From an uncultured Pirellulales bacterium (GTDB lineage: Bacteria > Planctomycetota > Planctomycetia > Pirellulales > Thermoguttaceae): 33,961 nucleotides of DNA. The translations under genes and the position numbers were made by a program. Positions 17,305 to 26,907 of this stretch are shown in pieces. The notes below the pieces were generated by a model, which saw only the letters and a list, made by a program, of their open reading frames with translations, made no database searches and was not told where the DNA came from. Position 1 is the first letter of the stretch, and the number at the start of each line of letters is the position of its first letter. The stretch is taken from assembly GCA_938015445.1 (NCBI GenBank), contig CALLPE010000022.1, positions 1 to 33,961 of the forward strand, in the 5' to 3' direction.

Positions 17305-19008
17305 TCACGGGCGTGAATCCCCAAAAGTCAGTTCCCACAGCTCACGCCGCAAGTACATCGCCAGAAACACATTCGGCCTCAGCTCCCAGCCGAGCGGTTG
17401 TTCTGCCGCTGGACCGGCCCTGACGTACTGGAATCGCTCGCCCGGTTTAGGCCAGGTATACACGTACTCGACGACTGCTTCTTCCATCTCCGGCTGGGTG
17501 ATGATAAGCGGCGCGGGCGGGGCGTCGGGAGGCTGACCGTACCAGCCAATGCGACGGTACTCCCGCAGATACCACGGCAGCGGCCAGTAATCGTCTTCCG
17601 GGCAGATCACCTGAACGTACAATTCAGTCGATAACCCTGAACGTTCGGCTATTCGCTGCACCTCAGCTACCAGTTCCAACAATTGCGGACTAGTGTGCGC
17701 GTACACGTACGGATTGTCCGGATCCGCCGGCCAAACGAAGCTCGCCCGATATGCCTGCCAAGTCAATTGCCCGGCGGCAGCCAGTAATGCCACCGCCAGC
17801 GCGATCTTGCCGGTGGCGTGGCGCAACACACCTAGCAATGCCGCCGCGCCTAGTGCGGCCAGCATTATCAGCCCGTGCAAAAAACCAATCGCGCACCAAG
17901 GGGTCTTGTATGGGATTGCTGCGTAGGCTGCCGTCATCAGCATCGTGTACACGGCGAAGAAGCGCGCAGCAGCCAGTTGGATATGGTTCACTCCGAATCG
18001 CCCCAGTGCGGCCCCTATGCCCACGGCAGCCAGTAGGGCGATGAGCGCTTCGCTGCACACTGCGCCGCCTGGCCCCCGCCAGGCTAGCAGCCAGCGCAAG
18101 TATTGCCACGGTGGATAGACGTGGGGGCCTTCGCTGCCCGCCCCGCCGGCGCGGCGAAAGTAGGTCAGATATGTGGCATAGGAATCGAGCACACCTTGAG
18201 GGTGTTGGCCGAAGCCCGACATCAGCAGGGCGGAAACTCCTGCTGCTACGAACAGTACGACGACTGCCGCCGCGGTCAGTCGCCGCAGACCGAGCCGGCG
18301 CACCTCGGGCAAAGCGACCACCGCCGCAACTACCATGGCGAGAAGGGCGATTACGCAAGTCTCCTTGGTAGCGTGCATCAGTCCCAGGCAAAGGGCCAGT
18401 ACTACGAGCCACAGGATTGCTTTCCGGCTGACCGGGCTGAAGTGGGGACGCTCGATTGAGGCTGGCACCGCACTTAGCCATACTGCGGAACCATCCGGCC
18501 GGAATTGCCAAGCCGCCCGAAGCCGCCACAAAGCAATAATCGCTGCAAAGCTGAATGCAACCAGCAGCATCTCCTGGATGTAATAGCGGCTGTAAAAGAC
18601 CATCGCCGGCGAAATGGCCGTCAGCAGCATGGCAGAAAGACATGCGGTCGCTCCAAGCTCACGGCGCAGCCCCAGCGGCATGACGACCAGCAGCAGGCCG
18701 AACAGTGCAGCGACTGTGCGAAGGTGGCGCTCGGTGATGTCGGGCAAACTGCGTGCGCCGCAAAGCCAAGCTATCGGCAGTGTAGCGTAGTTGAGCGTCG
18801 GGCCGTGGAACTCGTGCGGATCGTAGCGGTACTGGCCCTTTTCCAGCAACAGGCCGAACTTGACGGCATGGACGGCCTCGTCGCAGTGCATGGGGCGATT
18901 TTCGAGCTGGGCCAGTCGCAGACCGGCAGCGCCCAACAGCACCGCGCCGAAGACCATGCCCACGCCAAATACTCTTGTGCGATTCAACCTTTTGCTTCCC
19001 GCAAGCAA
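17305..19008 (-). CDS. Agl23/TIGR03663-type membrane glycosyltransferase-like protein
   Basis: 567 residues with about ten membrane helices. The first extracytoplasmic loop holds the acidic motif MHCDEAVHAVK followed by GQYRYDPHEFHGPTLNY, the signature I associate with the TIGR03663 family ('flippase activity-associated protein Agl23') and related GT39/GT83-type lipid-linked-sugar transferases. The soluble C-terminal part (after about residue 400) has CPEDDYWPLPWYLREY. Likely inner-membrane transfer of a sugar from a lipid donor, substrate unknown. The start is uncertain: TTG 19008 gives a basic N-terminus before TM1; ATG 18957 would cut into it. Downstream of the F5/8C gene on the same strand. 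Confidence 0.82.
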   Translation of the reverse strand: MLAGSKRLNRTRVFGVGMVFGAVLLGAAGLRLAQLENRPMHCDEAVHAVKFGLLLEKGQYRYDPHEFHGPTLNYATLPIAWLCGARSLPDITERHLRTVAALFGLLLVVMPLGLRRELGATACLSAMLLTAISPAMVFYSRYYIQEMLLVAFSFAAIIALWRLRAAWQFRPDGSAVWLSAVPASIERPHFSPVSRKAILWLVVLALCLGLMHATKETCVIALLAMVVAAVVALPEVRRLGLRRLTAAAVVVLFVAAGVSALLMSGFGQHPQGVLDSYATYLTYFRRAGGAGSEGPHVYPPWQYLRWLLAWRGPGGAVCSEALIALLAAVGIGAALGRFGVNHIQLAAARFFAVYTMLMTAAYAAIPYKTPWCAIGFLHGLIMLAALGAAALLGVLRHATGKIALAVALLAAAGQLTWQAYRASFVWPADPDNPYVYAHTSPQLLELVAEVQRIAERSGLSTELYVQVICPEDDYWPLPWYLREYRRIGWYGQPPDAPPAPLIITQPEMEEAVVEYVYTWPKPGERFQYVRAGPAAEQPLGWELRPNVFLAMYLRRELWELTFGDSRP

Positions 19009-19191
19009 GCGGTCGCAGTTGGGCCGAGCGGCGCTGGCGGCGTCTGGGCGCGGCGCCCGACCGAGTCAGCGACGTTTACGCCGGGGGACTCGGCCAACGG
19101 CACGGCCGACGCTCGATGGACGGCCCGGGCAACCGATTGCCGCGCAGTCGTAGAAGTGGCCGCAGCGCGAATCGCACCGGTGCGGCGGCAA

Positions 19192-19923
19192 TTACTTAAC
19201 CGGCCGGCCGTACACTTCCACTTCCGCGTAATGATTTTTGTCGTCCATGTGGTTGCCTCGGCTCCACAGGCGGACGTAGCGACCTTCGACGCCCCGGCAA
19301 TCGATCAGCTTTCCTTCAGACGTTTCGACGTAGCCCAAGTCGCGCCCGATGCCTTGCCCCGATGTATTATCATAATCGTTATTGAAAACGGTGGTGAACT
19401 CCACGAAATCCGGATCGTCGCTGATTTGCACGATCACATCGCGGTACACGCGGGCCTCGGAATGGTTATGCCATATTACCACGGCATAGATCGTCGCCCG
19501 CTCGCCCAGGTCTATTTGTACCCATTGGCTCCCCGGGCGAAGCTCCAGGTAACCGAAGTCGGAAGCCTCCTTGTCGCCGTCGGTCACGAAATCCAGTTCT
19601 CCGGCAGCAGGCATGGGGTCGCTCGACCGCACCGGCTTGCCTCGGGCCAGATTCACCGTACCTACCGGTGCCAGGAAGGGCGGCCGGGGTTTGCCGGTCG
19701 GTTTCTCGACGTGCGGTTCTTTCAGCGGTACCGGAGTGCCGCGGAAGGCCGGCTGCGGCAGCACGATGTCGATCGGCACCAATTTGCCGGCCGGTGCTTT
19801 GTCGGTTGTGGCCGACTCGCCGGCCTGTACTGCAATCTGTACCAAAAGGCCAATTGCAAGCATGCCGCCAACCAATGCGGCCAGCACCATCAAGCGGTTA
19901 AGCGGTTTCAAGCGATACGCCAT
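19192..19923 (-). CDS. exported F5/8 type C (discoidin-like) domain protein
   Basis: 243 residues. A basic N-terminus and hydrophobic segment (about 10-33) act as signal anchor or signal peptide, then a Pro-rich linker (about 45-85), then a beta-sandwich domain from VNLARGKPVRSSD to the end. Hallmarks are FVTDGDKEA, SQWVQIDLGERATIYAVVIWH and the terminal RGVEGRYVRLWSRG...YAEVEVYG. Such domains bind carbohydrates or other surface ligands, usually next to a catalytic domain; here it stands alone. It lies 183 nt upstream of the Agl23-type gene. ATG start with GGGGTGAG just upstream. Confidence 0.85.
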   Translation of the reverse strand: MAYRLKPLNRLMVLAALVGGMLAIGLLVQIAVQAGESATTDKAPAGKLVPIDIVLPQPAFRGTPVPLKEPHVEKPTGKPRPPFLAPVGTVNLARGKPVRSSDPMPAAGELDFVTDGDKEASDFGYLELRPGSQWVQIDLGERATIYAVVIWHNHSEARVYRDVIVQISDDPDFVEFTTVFNNDYDNTSGQGIGRDLGYVETSEGKLIDCRGVEGRYVRLWSRGNHMDDKNHYAEVEVYGRPVK

Positions 19924-20056
19924 TTTCTCACCCCAGGGCTAACTAAACTTTGTCAATTGTGGCTTCAACTTTGGCTTACAATTTCGGCGGATCGGCTGAT
20001 GTGGTTTGCCGATACGTGATCGCTCGCCGGCACGATCGGCGCGCACAAACAGCCCC

Positions 20057-21409
20057 TTATTGCGAAGACAAAAGCTTCTTTGCCCGCTCGACAGTCTCGG
20101 CGTTGGCCGACTTGTGCACCACACGCTCCAGCACGGTCCGGACCTCGCCCTTGGTACCGTCTTTAATTTTTTCGGCCACGTGGACGGCGGCAAGGGCTGC
20201 TTCTTCCACCAGGTCGGCGTCGTCCAACAGGGGAGCGATCAGACCGACGGCCTTCGCGTCGGCCGCCATTCCCAGCGCCCCGAGCACCAGACGCTTTTCT
20301 TGCGTCCGCTTCGATAGTCGCAGTGCTGCGGCAAGCAGCTCCAGATCGGCGGGTTTCTTTCCTACCGGACTGCCCAACTGCACCAGTCCGCGGATGGCCA
20401 ACACTTGATCGCGCAGGTTGTCGGTTTGTTGTCCCAGCGCAAGCAAGTGGGGCGCCGCGGCGGCATCGGGCCACGCGGCCAGCAGGCGCACCGCCTCGTC
20501 GCGCACCGGTTGTTGCGGGTCTTTCAAGCCGGCGACGATCACGGGCAACGCCTCCGCACTGCCAGTTCGAGCCAAAACGCGCAGTAGTGCCGCTTTAGCC
20601 GGTGGCTCGGCAGTTTTCAAAGCCTCCAACACTGCCGGGGCGATCTTCTCGCGCTGCCGGCTTGCCAACGATAGCAGAGCCAGCTCAGCCGCTTGCCGCT
20701 CGGCTGGTTCTTGCGCTCGGCAGACGGCGGCTGCCAGCGCCGGTGCCTGTTCCGCGCTGGCCAGTGCTCGCAACGCACCGATGGCCGCCAAGCGGACCGC
20801 TCCATCTGCGTCATTCAGAGACCGGACGATCACCGCAAGCGCGTCAACGGCGTTGCGTCCGGCCAAGGCAGATAGCAGCACTGCACGTTGCGCCGCCGGG
20901 GCCTTTTCCATCGCCGCCACGATGACCTTGTTAATGCCTTCGCCGCGCAGCCGAATCAGGCTTTGCCGGGCGGCTTTCTTTTCAGGCTCGGCCCCCGAGG
21001 CAGCCCAATGCGCAAGCAGCGGCACATCTTCGGCTCCGCCTAATGGTCCCAGGGCCTTTAGCGCCGATACCCGCACCGCTGGCTCTTTTGACCCCAGCGC
21101 CTCAACAATGGCCGGTTTAGCCGTGGGGTCGCCGCGGTCGCCCAGGGCTTCCAGCAGCCCGGCCTGCACTTCCGGCGGTAATTTGGGCAAAGCGGCGACG
21201 AACTTTTTGGTGGCGTCTGCACCCGGCACTTCTTCACGTATCTGCTGGAAAGCCAAAGCCCGCATGTCGCGGTCTGCTTCTCCCAGCAGGCCGATGATCA
21301 AATCCACCGCTTCGTCATCGGCCCCGAAGGCAGCCGATGGCCCAGCGACCCAACAATTCCCCAACAAGCCGACACATCCTGCAATCAACAATACCGCAAT
21401 ACGTTTCAA
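20057..21409 (-). CDS. exported HEAT-repeat protein
   Basis: 450 residues with a signal peptide (about 1-30, ending near FGAD) and then about ten HEAT/PBS-lyase-like helical repeats, e.g. KPAIVEALGSKEPAVRVSAL, IVRSLNDADGAVRLAAIGAL, IVAGLKDPQQPVRDEAVRLL. HEAT arrays are protein-binding scaffolds; exported ones are numerous in planctomycetes, with unknown partners. The start is TTG at 21409, supported by GGAG 8 nt upstream and by the signal peptide following directly. Same strand as a second exported HEAT protein about 290 nt upstream. Confidence 0.85.
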   Translation of the reverse strand: MKRIAVLLIAGCVGLLGNCWVAGPSAAFGADDEAVDLIIGLLGEADRDMRALAFQQIREEVPGADATKKFVAALPKLPPEVQAGLLEALGDRGDPTAKPAIVEALGSKEPAVRVSALKALGPLGGAEDVPLLAHWAASGAEPEKKAARQSLIRLRGEGINKVIVAAMEKAPAAQRAVLLSALAGRNAVDALAVIVRSLNDADGAVRLAAIGALRALASAEQAPALAAAVCRAQEPAERQAAELALLSLASRQREKIAPAVLEALKTAEPPAKAALLRVLARTGSAEALPVIVAGLKDPQQPVRDEAVRLLAAWPDAAAAPHLLALGQQTDNLRDQVLAIRGLVQLGSPVGKKPADLELLAAALRLSKRTQEKRLVLGALGMAADAKAVGLIAPLLDDADLVEEAALAAVHVAEKIKDGTKGEVRTVLERVVHKSANAETVERAKKLLSSQ

Positions 21410-21701
21410 GGCAGTTGCTCCGATACAAATTGCAGCCTGACTACAGGCTGACAGTTTCGACCCACGACGTGAGACATTGCTGTGTTGCCCTGGGCCGCCG
21501 GCCTACAGTCAGCCGACGGAACCAAGCGTGCACGGCGCGTGCAGGGCCTTTGGGCAATTGTAGCACACGGCGCGGTAGCAGTCGGCCCGATAGCAGCCGG
21601 CGCTAAAGCACCCGAGCCGTTAAATCAGCTACCGGACATCCCCGGCAGACGCCTGTGGGCGATATTGACAACACACGCAGAGCCCAATGCTGCCGCTTGG
21701 A

Positions 21702-22487
21702 TCACTGCTTCTTGCCCATCACGCTCATCATGCCGCGCGTAGCGGCCAGTTTGACGTGTCTGATCTCGGACTTGGTCAATTCCTTGTAAATGGCTAAGGC
21801 TTCGGCCTTTTTGCCGGCGGCCAATAGCGCTTCGGCGCAGGCCAAATAGGCATCGGCGGCAGCCAGTTTCAGAGCCTCCGGGGCTTTGCCCTGGAAGTCG
21901 GCCAAGGCCTTGGCGGCTTCGCTGGTGCCGATGGCGCCTAGCGCGGCGGCAGCCGCGGCGGCGATCTGCGGGTCGCTGTCGGCCAGCAGCGGCACGATGG
22001 CCGGTAGGCTCTCGGCGTCCCGCTTTACGCCCAGCGAGTTGAGCACGCCCACCTTCTGCACGCCTTTAGTCTTGCCAAGTGCTTCGCGCAGGGCTTTGGA
22101 TGCTTCGGGCGCGGGGATGCGTTCCAGCACATAGCGGGCCATGTGCGATAGTTTTTCGTCCGGCAGCAGTTCGGCCACCGCCGGCACGCAGTCGGCGGAG
22201 CCTACCAGGCTGAGCTGGCGACAAATCTGGTCCTTGGCCGCCTGCGACACGTCGGACTTCAGCAGCTCTACTAGTTTCTTTTCTAGCGCTTTAGCCAAAG
22301 CCGCATCTTTTCCGGCAGCCGCTACAGCTTCTTCCAGCGGCCTGAGCGGCGCACGCTCTTTACCCCAGTCGTAAGCCTTTAGTGCCTCGAATGCCTTGTC
22401 CAGGGAATCGTCGGCTGCAAGTGTCGAAATGCCGGCACCGCATAGCGCCGCCATCAGCCCGACTGCCACCAACAGTTGCCTCAACAT
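21702..22487 (-). CDS. exported HEAT-repeat protein, shorter
   Basis: 261 residues: signal peptide (about 1-25, STLAAD cleavage region), helical HEAT-like repeats with AVAELLPDEKLSHMARYVLE and AIVPLLADSDPQIAAAAAAAL, and a TPR-like end (AYLACAEALLAAGKKAEALA). Probably a periplasmic binding scaffold. ATG start with AAGGAG 8 nt upstream. It lies between the first Tat oxidoreductase gene (upstream, 270 nt) and the larger HEAT gene. Planctomycetes often place such HEAT proteins next to oxidoreductase genes of this kind, suggesting a shared process; the link is inference. Confidence 0.84.
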   Translation of the reverse strand: MLRQLLVAVGLMAALCGAGISTLAADDSLDKAFEALKAYDWGKERAPLRPLEEAVAAAGKDAALAKALEKKLVELLKSDVSQAAKDQICRQLSLVGSADCVPAVAELLPDEKLSHMARYVLERIPAPEASKALREALGKTKGVQKVGVLNSLGVKRDAESLPAIVPLLADSDPQIAAAAAAALGAIGTSEAAKALADFQGKAPEALKLAAADAYLACAEALLAAGKKAEALAIYKELTKSEIRHVKLAATRGMMSVMGKKQ

Positions 22488-22757
22488 CGCATGTTCTCCT
22501 TATCTGATTACAAAGTGCCGATCACTTGACCAAACAAAGCAATGCAGTAAACGACGCAATGCGCAAAAGCAACTCCGCGCGGTAAAGGTACGCCGAAATA
22601 TCGTCGATCTACCACAAGTCAAACGTTGGCGCAGTCGCCGGCGGGTAGCGCTTCAGCGTTGCAAGAAACTCTGCTTCATACCCTACTTTTTGGCCAATTG
22701 CCGAACGGCAGCCGCCCTTCAGCACCGCCGACGGCAGCAGCCCACCCACCGCGGCCC

Positions 22758-24032
22758 CTATACTGCCTTGAGCAGATTCCACGGTTCGCGCCATGCGCGG
22801 GTCATCATCCGCGTGGCTTGCTCGTCGCCGATAAATTGTTCTTTCACCGGATCCCATATTACCTTGCGACCGCAACGGATAGCAATGTCGCACACATGGC
22901 TAATGATGTCGCTGCGGACAGCGTCGTCGATATTGCTGACCGGGTCGCGCCGGGCCTTGACCGCCTCGGCGAAATTGCCGCCGTGGTTGTGGCTTTCCAC
23001 CAGCCGGATGTCGCTGTCTTTCAGTTTGACCGTCAGTAGCGAAGGCGGCTCGGCCTTGATGCGATCGCCGCCGCGCGATAGCCCCACCCACCCCTCCGTG
23101 CCAATAAACTGCGTGTAATCACCGCCGGGCCGGAAGGTCATTTTCACTCCGTTGCCGAAGCGGAGCGTGCAGTTCCACTTCATCACCACGTTGTTGCGTC
23201 CGGTGGTGGGTATGTGGGCCGTGCCTTCGACTTCCCACAGTCCGGCCTTGTGAACGTCGTATCCCCAGACCAGAATGTCCAGCGGGTGCGCCCCCCACCC
23301 GGCGATAAACCCGATGGCATAATCGTAATCGTGCCACCAGGCGTCGCCGCCGACGGCTTGTCCGCAGTACGGTCGCCACGGGGCAGGGCCGAGCCACATA
23401 TCGTAGTCCAGGCCCTCGGGTACCGGCTGCGGGGCTAGCGATCCGCCGGGATGGCTGTCCGGGGCATAAACCACCAGCTCCTTTACTTCGCCGATGTACC
23501 CGTTGCGCACCAGTTCGCAGCCGAAGCGGAAATGCGCGCTGCTGCGCTGCTGCGTGCCGTACTGGAACACCCGATCGTAGCGGCGGATCACGTCGCGGCA
23601 GATCTGGTCTTCGCGGATGCACACGCCCAACGGTTTTTCGCAGTACACGTCTTTGCCGGCTTTTGCCGCGGCGACGGTGTGATGCACGTGCCAGCAATCG
23701 GTGGACGCGACGCACACGGCATCGATGTCGTCGCGGGCGAGCATCTCGCGGAAGTCGGCATAGGCCTGGCAATTGGCTCGTTTGGCCCACCGCTCGCGGC
23801 GGTCTTTCCACACGTCGCACACGGCCACCACCTGCCCGCCCACGCCCCCCAGGCCGGTACCCTGCCCGCCACAGCCGATCTTGCCCACGGTCACGCGCTC
23901 GCTGGGTACGGGCCGGCCGTCGGCCCCCAGTGCGCCGCCGGGGACGAAGTACGGCACGGCCAAGGCCGCACCGGCCAATCCGGCCACCTGCCGGATGAAC
24001 CGACGCCGTTTGATCGCTGGTTGCTGTTTCAT
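22758..24032 (-). CDS. Tat-exported Gfo/Idh/MocA-family oxidoreductase (1)
   Basis: 424 residues from ATG 24032; a TTG six bases upstream is less likely, since AAGGGG sits 8 nt before the ATG. The N-terminus KRRRFIRQVAGLAGAALAV is a twin-arginine signal, implying folding with cofactor before export. The Rossmann part follows with VGKIGCGGQGTGLGG, AVCDVWKDRRERW, and the family's EKP motif in CEKPLGV; the C-terminal part holds PYCGQAVGGDAWWHDYDY and WGAHPLDILVWG. Members use NAD(P) to oxidise or reduce sugars and related polyols. Substrate unknown. One of three Tat-type paralogues here. Confidence 0.92.
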   Translation of the reverse strand: MKQQPAIKRRRFIRQVAGLAGAALAVPYFVPGGALGADGRPVPSERVTVGKIGCGGQGTGLGGVGGQVVAVCDVWKDRRERWAKRANCQAYADFREMLARDDIDAVCVASTDCWHVHHTVAAAKAGKDVYCEKPLGVCIREDQICRDVIRRYDRVFQYGTQQRSSAHFRFGCELVRNGYIGEVKELVVYAPDSHPGGSLAPQPVPEGLDYDMWLGPAPWRPYCGQAVGGDAWWHDYDYAIGFIAGWGAHPLDILVWGYDVHKAGLWEVEGTAHIPTTGRNNVVMKWNCTLRFGNGVKMTFRPGGDYTQFIGTEGWVGLSRGGDRIKAEPPSLLTVKLKDSDIRLVESHNHGGNFAEAVKARRDPVSNIDDAVRSDIISHVCDIAIRCGRKVIWDPVKEQFIGDEQATRMMTRAWREPWNLLKAV

Positions 24033-24125
24033 GCTCAAACCCCTTTCTCAGTCGAGCGTTGGCAACGCCGTGCTGGTTGCCCAGTGCTAGCGTACCCACG
24101 ACAACGCAAACCAAAGTGTCAGCGT

Positions 24126-24206
24126 GCTAGCCACACCGTAACTGACACAGTGCACTCTGCGGCAGTTAGGTGTTGTCGGTAATGAAGTGCTTTCGGTGTG
24201 GTTAGC
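24126..24206. repeat. imperfect 13-bp inverted repeat
   Basis: GCTAGCCACACCG at 24126-24138 and CGGTGTGGTTAGC at 24194-24206 are complementary except at one position, 55 nt apart. They lie in the 250-nt gap between oxidoreductases 1 and 2, which otherwise holds GGTTAGC/CGGTGCGGT words and no gene. Confidence 0.6.
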
Positions 24207-24282
24207 GTGGTTAGCTGTCGGTGCGGTTATAAGTCGGTGCGGTCCTTAAGCGATGGCTTTACAGCCGAAGCCGCTTGCCCGA

Positions 24283-25566
24283 TCACACTAAACGCCACGG
24301 CGGCCGGTAAGCGCGCCATAACATGCGGTCGGCCTCGGGGTCGCCGACGAACTTTTCTGTTTGCGGATCGAACCGCAGCGGGCGGCCCAACAACATGCAT
24401 ATATTCGCTATCTGGCAGGTGGAATTGGCACGGTGCGCGCCTTCGGCCGGTGCGATAGGCCGCTGCCGGCTCTTGACGCAATCCAGGAAGTTCCGCACGT
24501 GGTTGGCCTGGGGATAGCCTTTGTCGAACTTGCGACCGGCCAGCAGCGACTCGGGCTTGGAGCGCATGTTGCCGTCGTCATCGACGTAAATCTCCCCCTC
24601 GGTGCCCACGAATCGCACGTGCAGCGGCCAGACGCCTTCCTCGAAGACCAGCTTCACGCCGTTGGCGTAATGGGCGATGATGGTGCCTTGGGCCGGCTCG
24701 AACTCTACCGGGGTGGTATCGTCGGCGTTGTTGGCCCATTGGCACAGGTCGACGGTGTGGCTACCCCATTCGGTTATCATTCCGCCGGAAAAATCGCGGT
24801 GCCCACCCCAAAAGTTCCTCTCCGCGTACTTCGGATTGTAAGGTCGCCAGGCGGCTGGTCCGAGCCACAGGTTCCAGTCGAATACTTCCCGGGGCGGCTC
24901 CGGCTCCGGGGGAAGCGTTTTTTCGTGGAAACCGCCGAACCAGTCGGGCGATTTCTCGGCGTACAGCGTCTTCAGTTGGCCCAACTTTCCCGTCTGCGCC
25001 AGTTCCACGGCGAAGCGGAACCGGGCGATGCTCCGCCGCTGCGTGCCGCACTGGAAAATCACGCCGTAGCGCTGCATGGTTTGGCATAGCACGCGCCCCT
25101 CGCCCAGCACAACCGACATCGGCTTTTCGCAGTAGATATCCTTTCCGGCCCGGGCAGCCAGGATCGATGCCATCGTGTGCCAGTTATCGCCGGTAGCGAT
25201 CATCACGGCGTCGATGTCGCTGCGTGCCAGCAGCTCCCGCAGGTCGATGTACGCCGCACAGTCCTGGTTGCCGTAGTACTTGTCAACGGCCGCTTTGGCC
25301 GCTTTACGGCGCTGGCCGCGCACATCGCAGACGGCCACCATCTGCACGTCCGGGTTGGCCAGGAAGTTGTTGATGTTATCCATGCCGCGCGGGCCGGTGC
25401 CGATGGTGCCCATCACGATCCGCTCGCTGGCAGGCGCACGGTTGGCAGCGCCCAACGCCGTGCCAGTAATAACGTAAGGCACCGCCAGCGTCGCGGCCGC
25501 ACGACGGCAAAAACTGCGGCGGGAAAGCACCGCCTCGCTACTAGCGCGATGTTGTATCTGGTTCAT
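24283..25566 (-). CDS. Tat-exported Gfo/Idh/MocA-family oxidoreductase (2)
   Basis: 427 residues from ATG 25566 (TTG 25584 is also in frame); AGGA lies about 9 nt upstream. A twin-arginine signal is visible in LSRRSFCRRAAATLAVPYV. The NAD(P)-binding part has VMGTIGTGPRGMDN and AVCDVRGQRR, the catalytic region YCEKPMSV, and the C-terminal domain FWGGHRDFSGGMITEWGSHT. Predicted periplasmic sugar-type dehydrogenase. Its signal region PYVITGTALGA closely resembles that of paralogue 3 (PYVITSTALGG), so these two appear closer to each other than to paralogue 1. It diverges from the plus-strand oxidoreductase/URO-D pair. Confidence 0.92.
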   Translation of the reverse strand: MNQIQHRASSEAVLSRRSFCRRAAATLAVPYVITGTALGAANRAPASERIVMGTIGTGPRGMDNINNFLANPDVQMVAVCDVRGQRRKAAKAAVDKYYGNQDCAAYIDLRELLARSDIDAVMIATGDNWHTMASILAARAGKDIYCEKPMSVVLGEGRVLCQTMQRYGVIFQCGTQRRSIARFRFAVELAQTGKLGQLKTLYAEKSPDWFGGFHEKTLPPEPEPPREVFDWNLWLGPAAWRPYNPKYAERNFWGGHRDFSGGMITEWGSHTVDLCQWANNADDTTPVEFEPAQGTIIAHYANGVKLVFEEGVWPLHVRFVGTEGEIYVDDDGNMRSKPESLLAGRKFDKGYPQANHVRNFLDCVKSRQRPIAPAEGAHRANSTCQIANICMLLGRPLRFDPQTEKFVGDPEADRMLWRAYRPPWRLV

Positions 25567-25874
25567 GACAGTTGGTCCTGACAAGAGTTGGTTGGGCGCT
25601 ATGGAAGATAATCCGCGCCGCGCGGTTTAGCAATAGTTTGCCGATTTTCGCTTTGTTCCGTTTTCCCGACTTAGAGGGCGTTTCTGATCCCAGCAACCCC
25701 GGCCCCAGCAGCCACAGTGATTGACAACCAGCACCTATCAAGGCAACATCATTAGCGCAATTTAGGGCTTAATCATTAGCGCAATTGACGGCTTAACCGG
25801 CAGCCGACCGGGGTGCCAAACCGGCGCCGGAGCAGACTGGCCCAGCGCACAACCGACCGGCAGGAACAGTTCAC
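25567..25874. other. divergent intergenic region with 24-bp tandem repeat
   Basis: 308 nt between divergent oxidoreductase genes, so promoters in both directions are expected; none fits a consensus well. It holds two 24-bp tandem units at 25748-25771 and 25772-25795 (core atcattagcgcaatt, a few mismatches) and a 23-nt word at 25713-25735 that resembles one upstream of mnmA. Confidence 0.6.
25748..25795 (+). repeat. 24-bp tandem duplication
   Basis: Two units begin atcattagcgcaatt and end ggctta, differing at a few internal positions. They lie about 80 nt before the oxidoreductase start at 25875 and could be a duplicated binding site or simple slippage. Confidence 0.88.
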
Positions 25875-26903
25875 ATGATCGACGGCAAACTCGGCGTGGC
25901 GATTCATGGCGTGGGCAAAGTGGCATACGCACATGCGGCAAGCTGGCTGAAGAACCCGCACTGCCGCATTGTCTCGGTATCCAGTCGCCGCCGGGAAAGC
26001 GCCCAGCGGCTGGTCGATAAGCTGCATCTGGATTGCGAAGTGGCCGACAGTTTCGACGCCGTGCTGGCCGACCCGCGCGTCGATATCGTCAACATCAGCG
26101 GCCCGAACCATGTCCACACGCCGCAAGCCATCGCAGCCGCCGCCGCCGGAAAACATTTGATGATCGAAAAGCCCATGTGCATCTCGATGGAAGAAAACCT
26201 GTCCCTGCGCGAGGCAGTGGCCCGGGCCGGCGTGCGCAGCCTGGTCAGCTTCGTGCTGCGCTGGAATCCGCTGATACTCAATCTCAAGTCGCTGCTGGCC
26301 GCCGGGGCCATCGGCGAGCTGTTCTACGTGGAGATCGACTACTGGCACGGACTAGGCGAATCGTGGACCGGTTGGGAATGGGGCCACACGCTGGCCAGCG
26401 GCGCAAGCACCATGCTCACCGGCGGCTGCCACGCCGTGGACGCCATCCGCTACCTGACCGGGCTGGAAGTAGCCGAAGTGTCGGCCTTTGCCAACAACAA
26501 GAAGGGCAAGTTCGAGTATCCGGCCAACGTGGTGGCAATCTTGCGCTTCGCCGACGGCACGATCGGCAAGACCTCGGCCCTGTTCGACGCCGAAATGCCT
26601 TACACCTTCAACATCGACCTGGCCGGCACCGAAGGTACGCTGCGCGACAATCGCATCTGGTCCAAGCGACTGCTACCAGCACAAACCGGCTGGAGCACCA
26701 TGCAGACCATCCTCCCCGACTCCGCCGCGGTGGACCATCATCCCTTCGACGCCCAAATGAGCCACCTGGTCGATTGCATCCTACAAGGGCGGGAATCGCA
26801 CTGCAACGTGGCCGACGCCTACAAGACCCACGAGGTGTGCATCGCCATCGACCGGTCGATCGCCCAGGGCGGCCGGCCGGTCAGACTGCCCCTGGAACTG
26901 TAA
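25875..26903 (+). CDS. cytoplasmic Gfo/Idh/MocA-family oxidoreductase (4)
   Basis: 342 residues, the compact family length, with no signal peptide: it starts directly with the Rossmann strand (KLGVAIHGVGKVAYAHAA). The EKP motif is in MIEKPMCISMEENL; LRWNPL, YWHGLGESWTGWEWG and GGCHAVDAIRYLTG belong to the substrate domain and contain the expected His region. AGGAA lies 8 nt before the ATG. It is followed after 4 nt by the URO-D-family gene, so the two are probably cotranscribed. NAD(P)-dependent sugar or inositol-type dehydrogenase; substrate unknown. Being cytoplasmic, it may process what the exported paralogues release. Confidence 0.93.
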   Translation: MIDGKLGVAIHGVGKVAYAHAASWLKNPHCRIVSVSSRRRESAQRLVDKLHLDCEVADSFDAVLADPRVDIVNISGPNHVHTPQAIAAAAAGKHLMIEKPMCISMEENLSLREAVARAGVRSLVSFVLRWNPLILNLKSLLAAGAIGELFYVEIDYWHGLGESWTGWEWGHTLASGASTMLTGGCHAVDAIRYLTGLEVAEVSAFANNKKGKFEYPANVVAILRFADGTIGKTSALFDAEMPYTFNIDLAGTEGTLRDNRIWSKRLLPAQTGWSTMQTILPDSAAVDHHPFDAQMSHLVDCILQGRESHCNVADAYKTHEVCIAIDRSIAQGGRPVRLPLEL

Positions 26904-26907
26904 GTCC

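Noticed and set aside
18505..20019. 504-codon plus-strand open frame
   Set aside because: Antisense to the Agl23-type and F5/8C genes and without recognisable domains.
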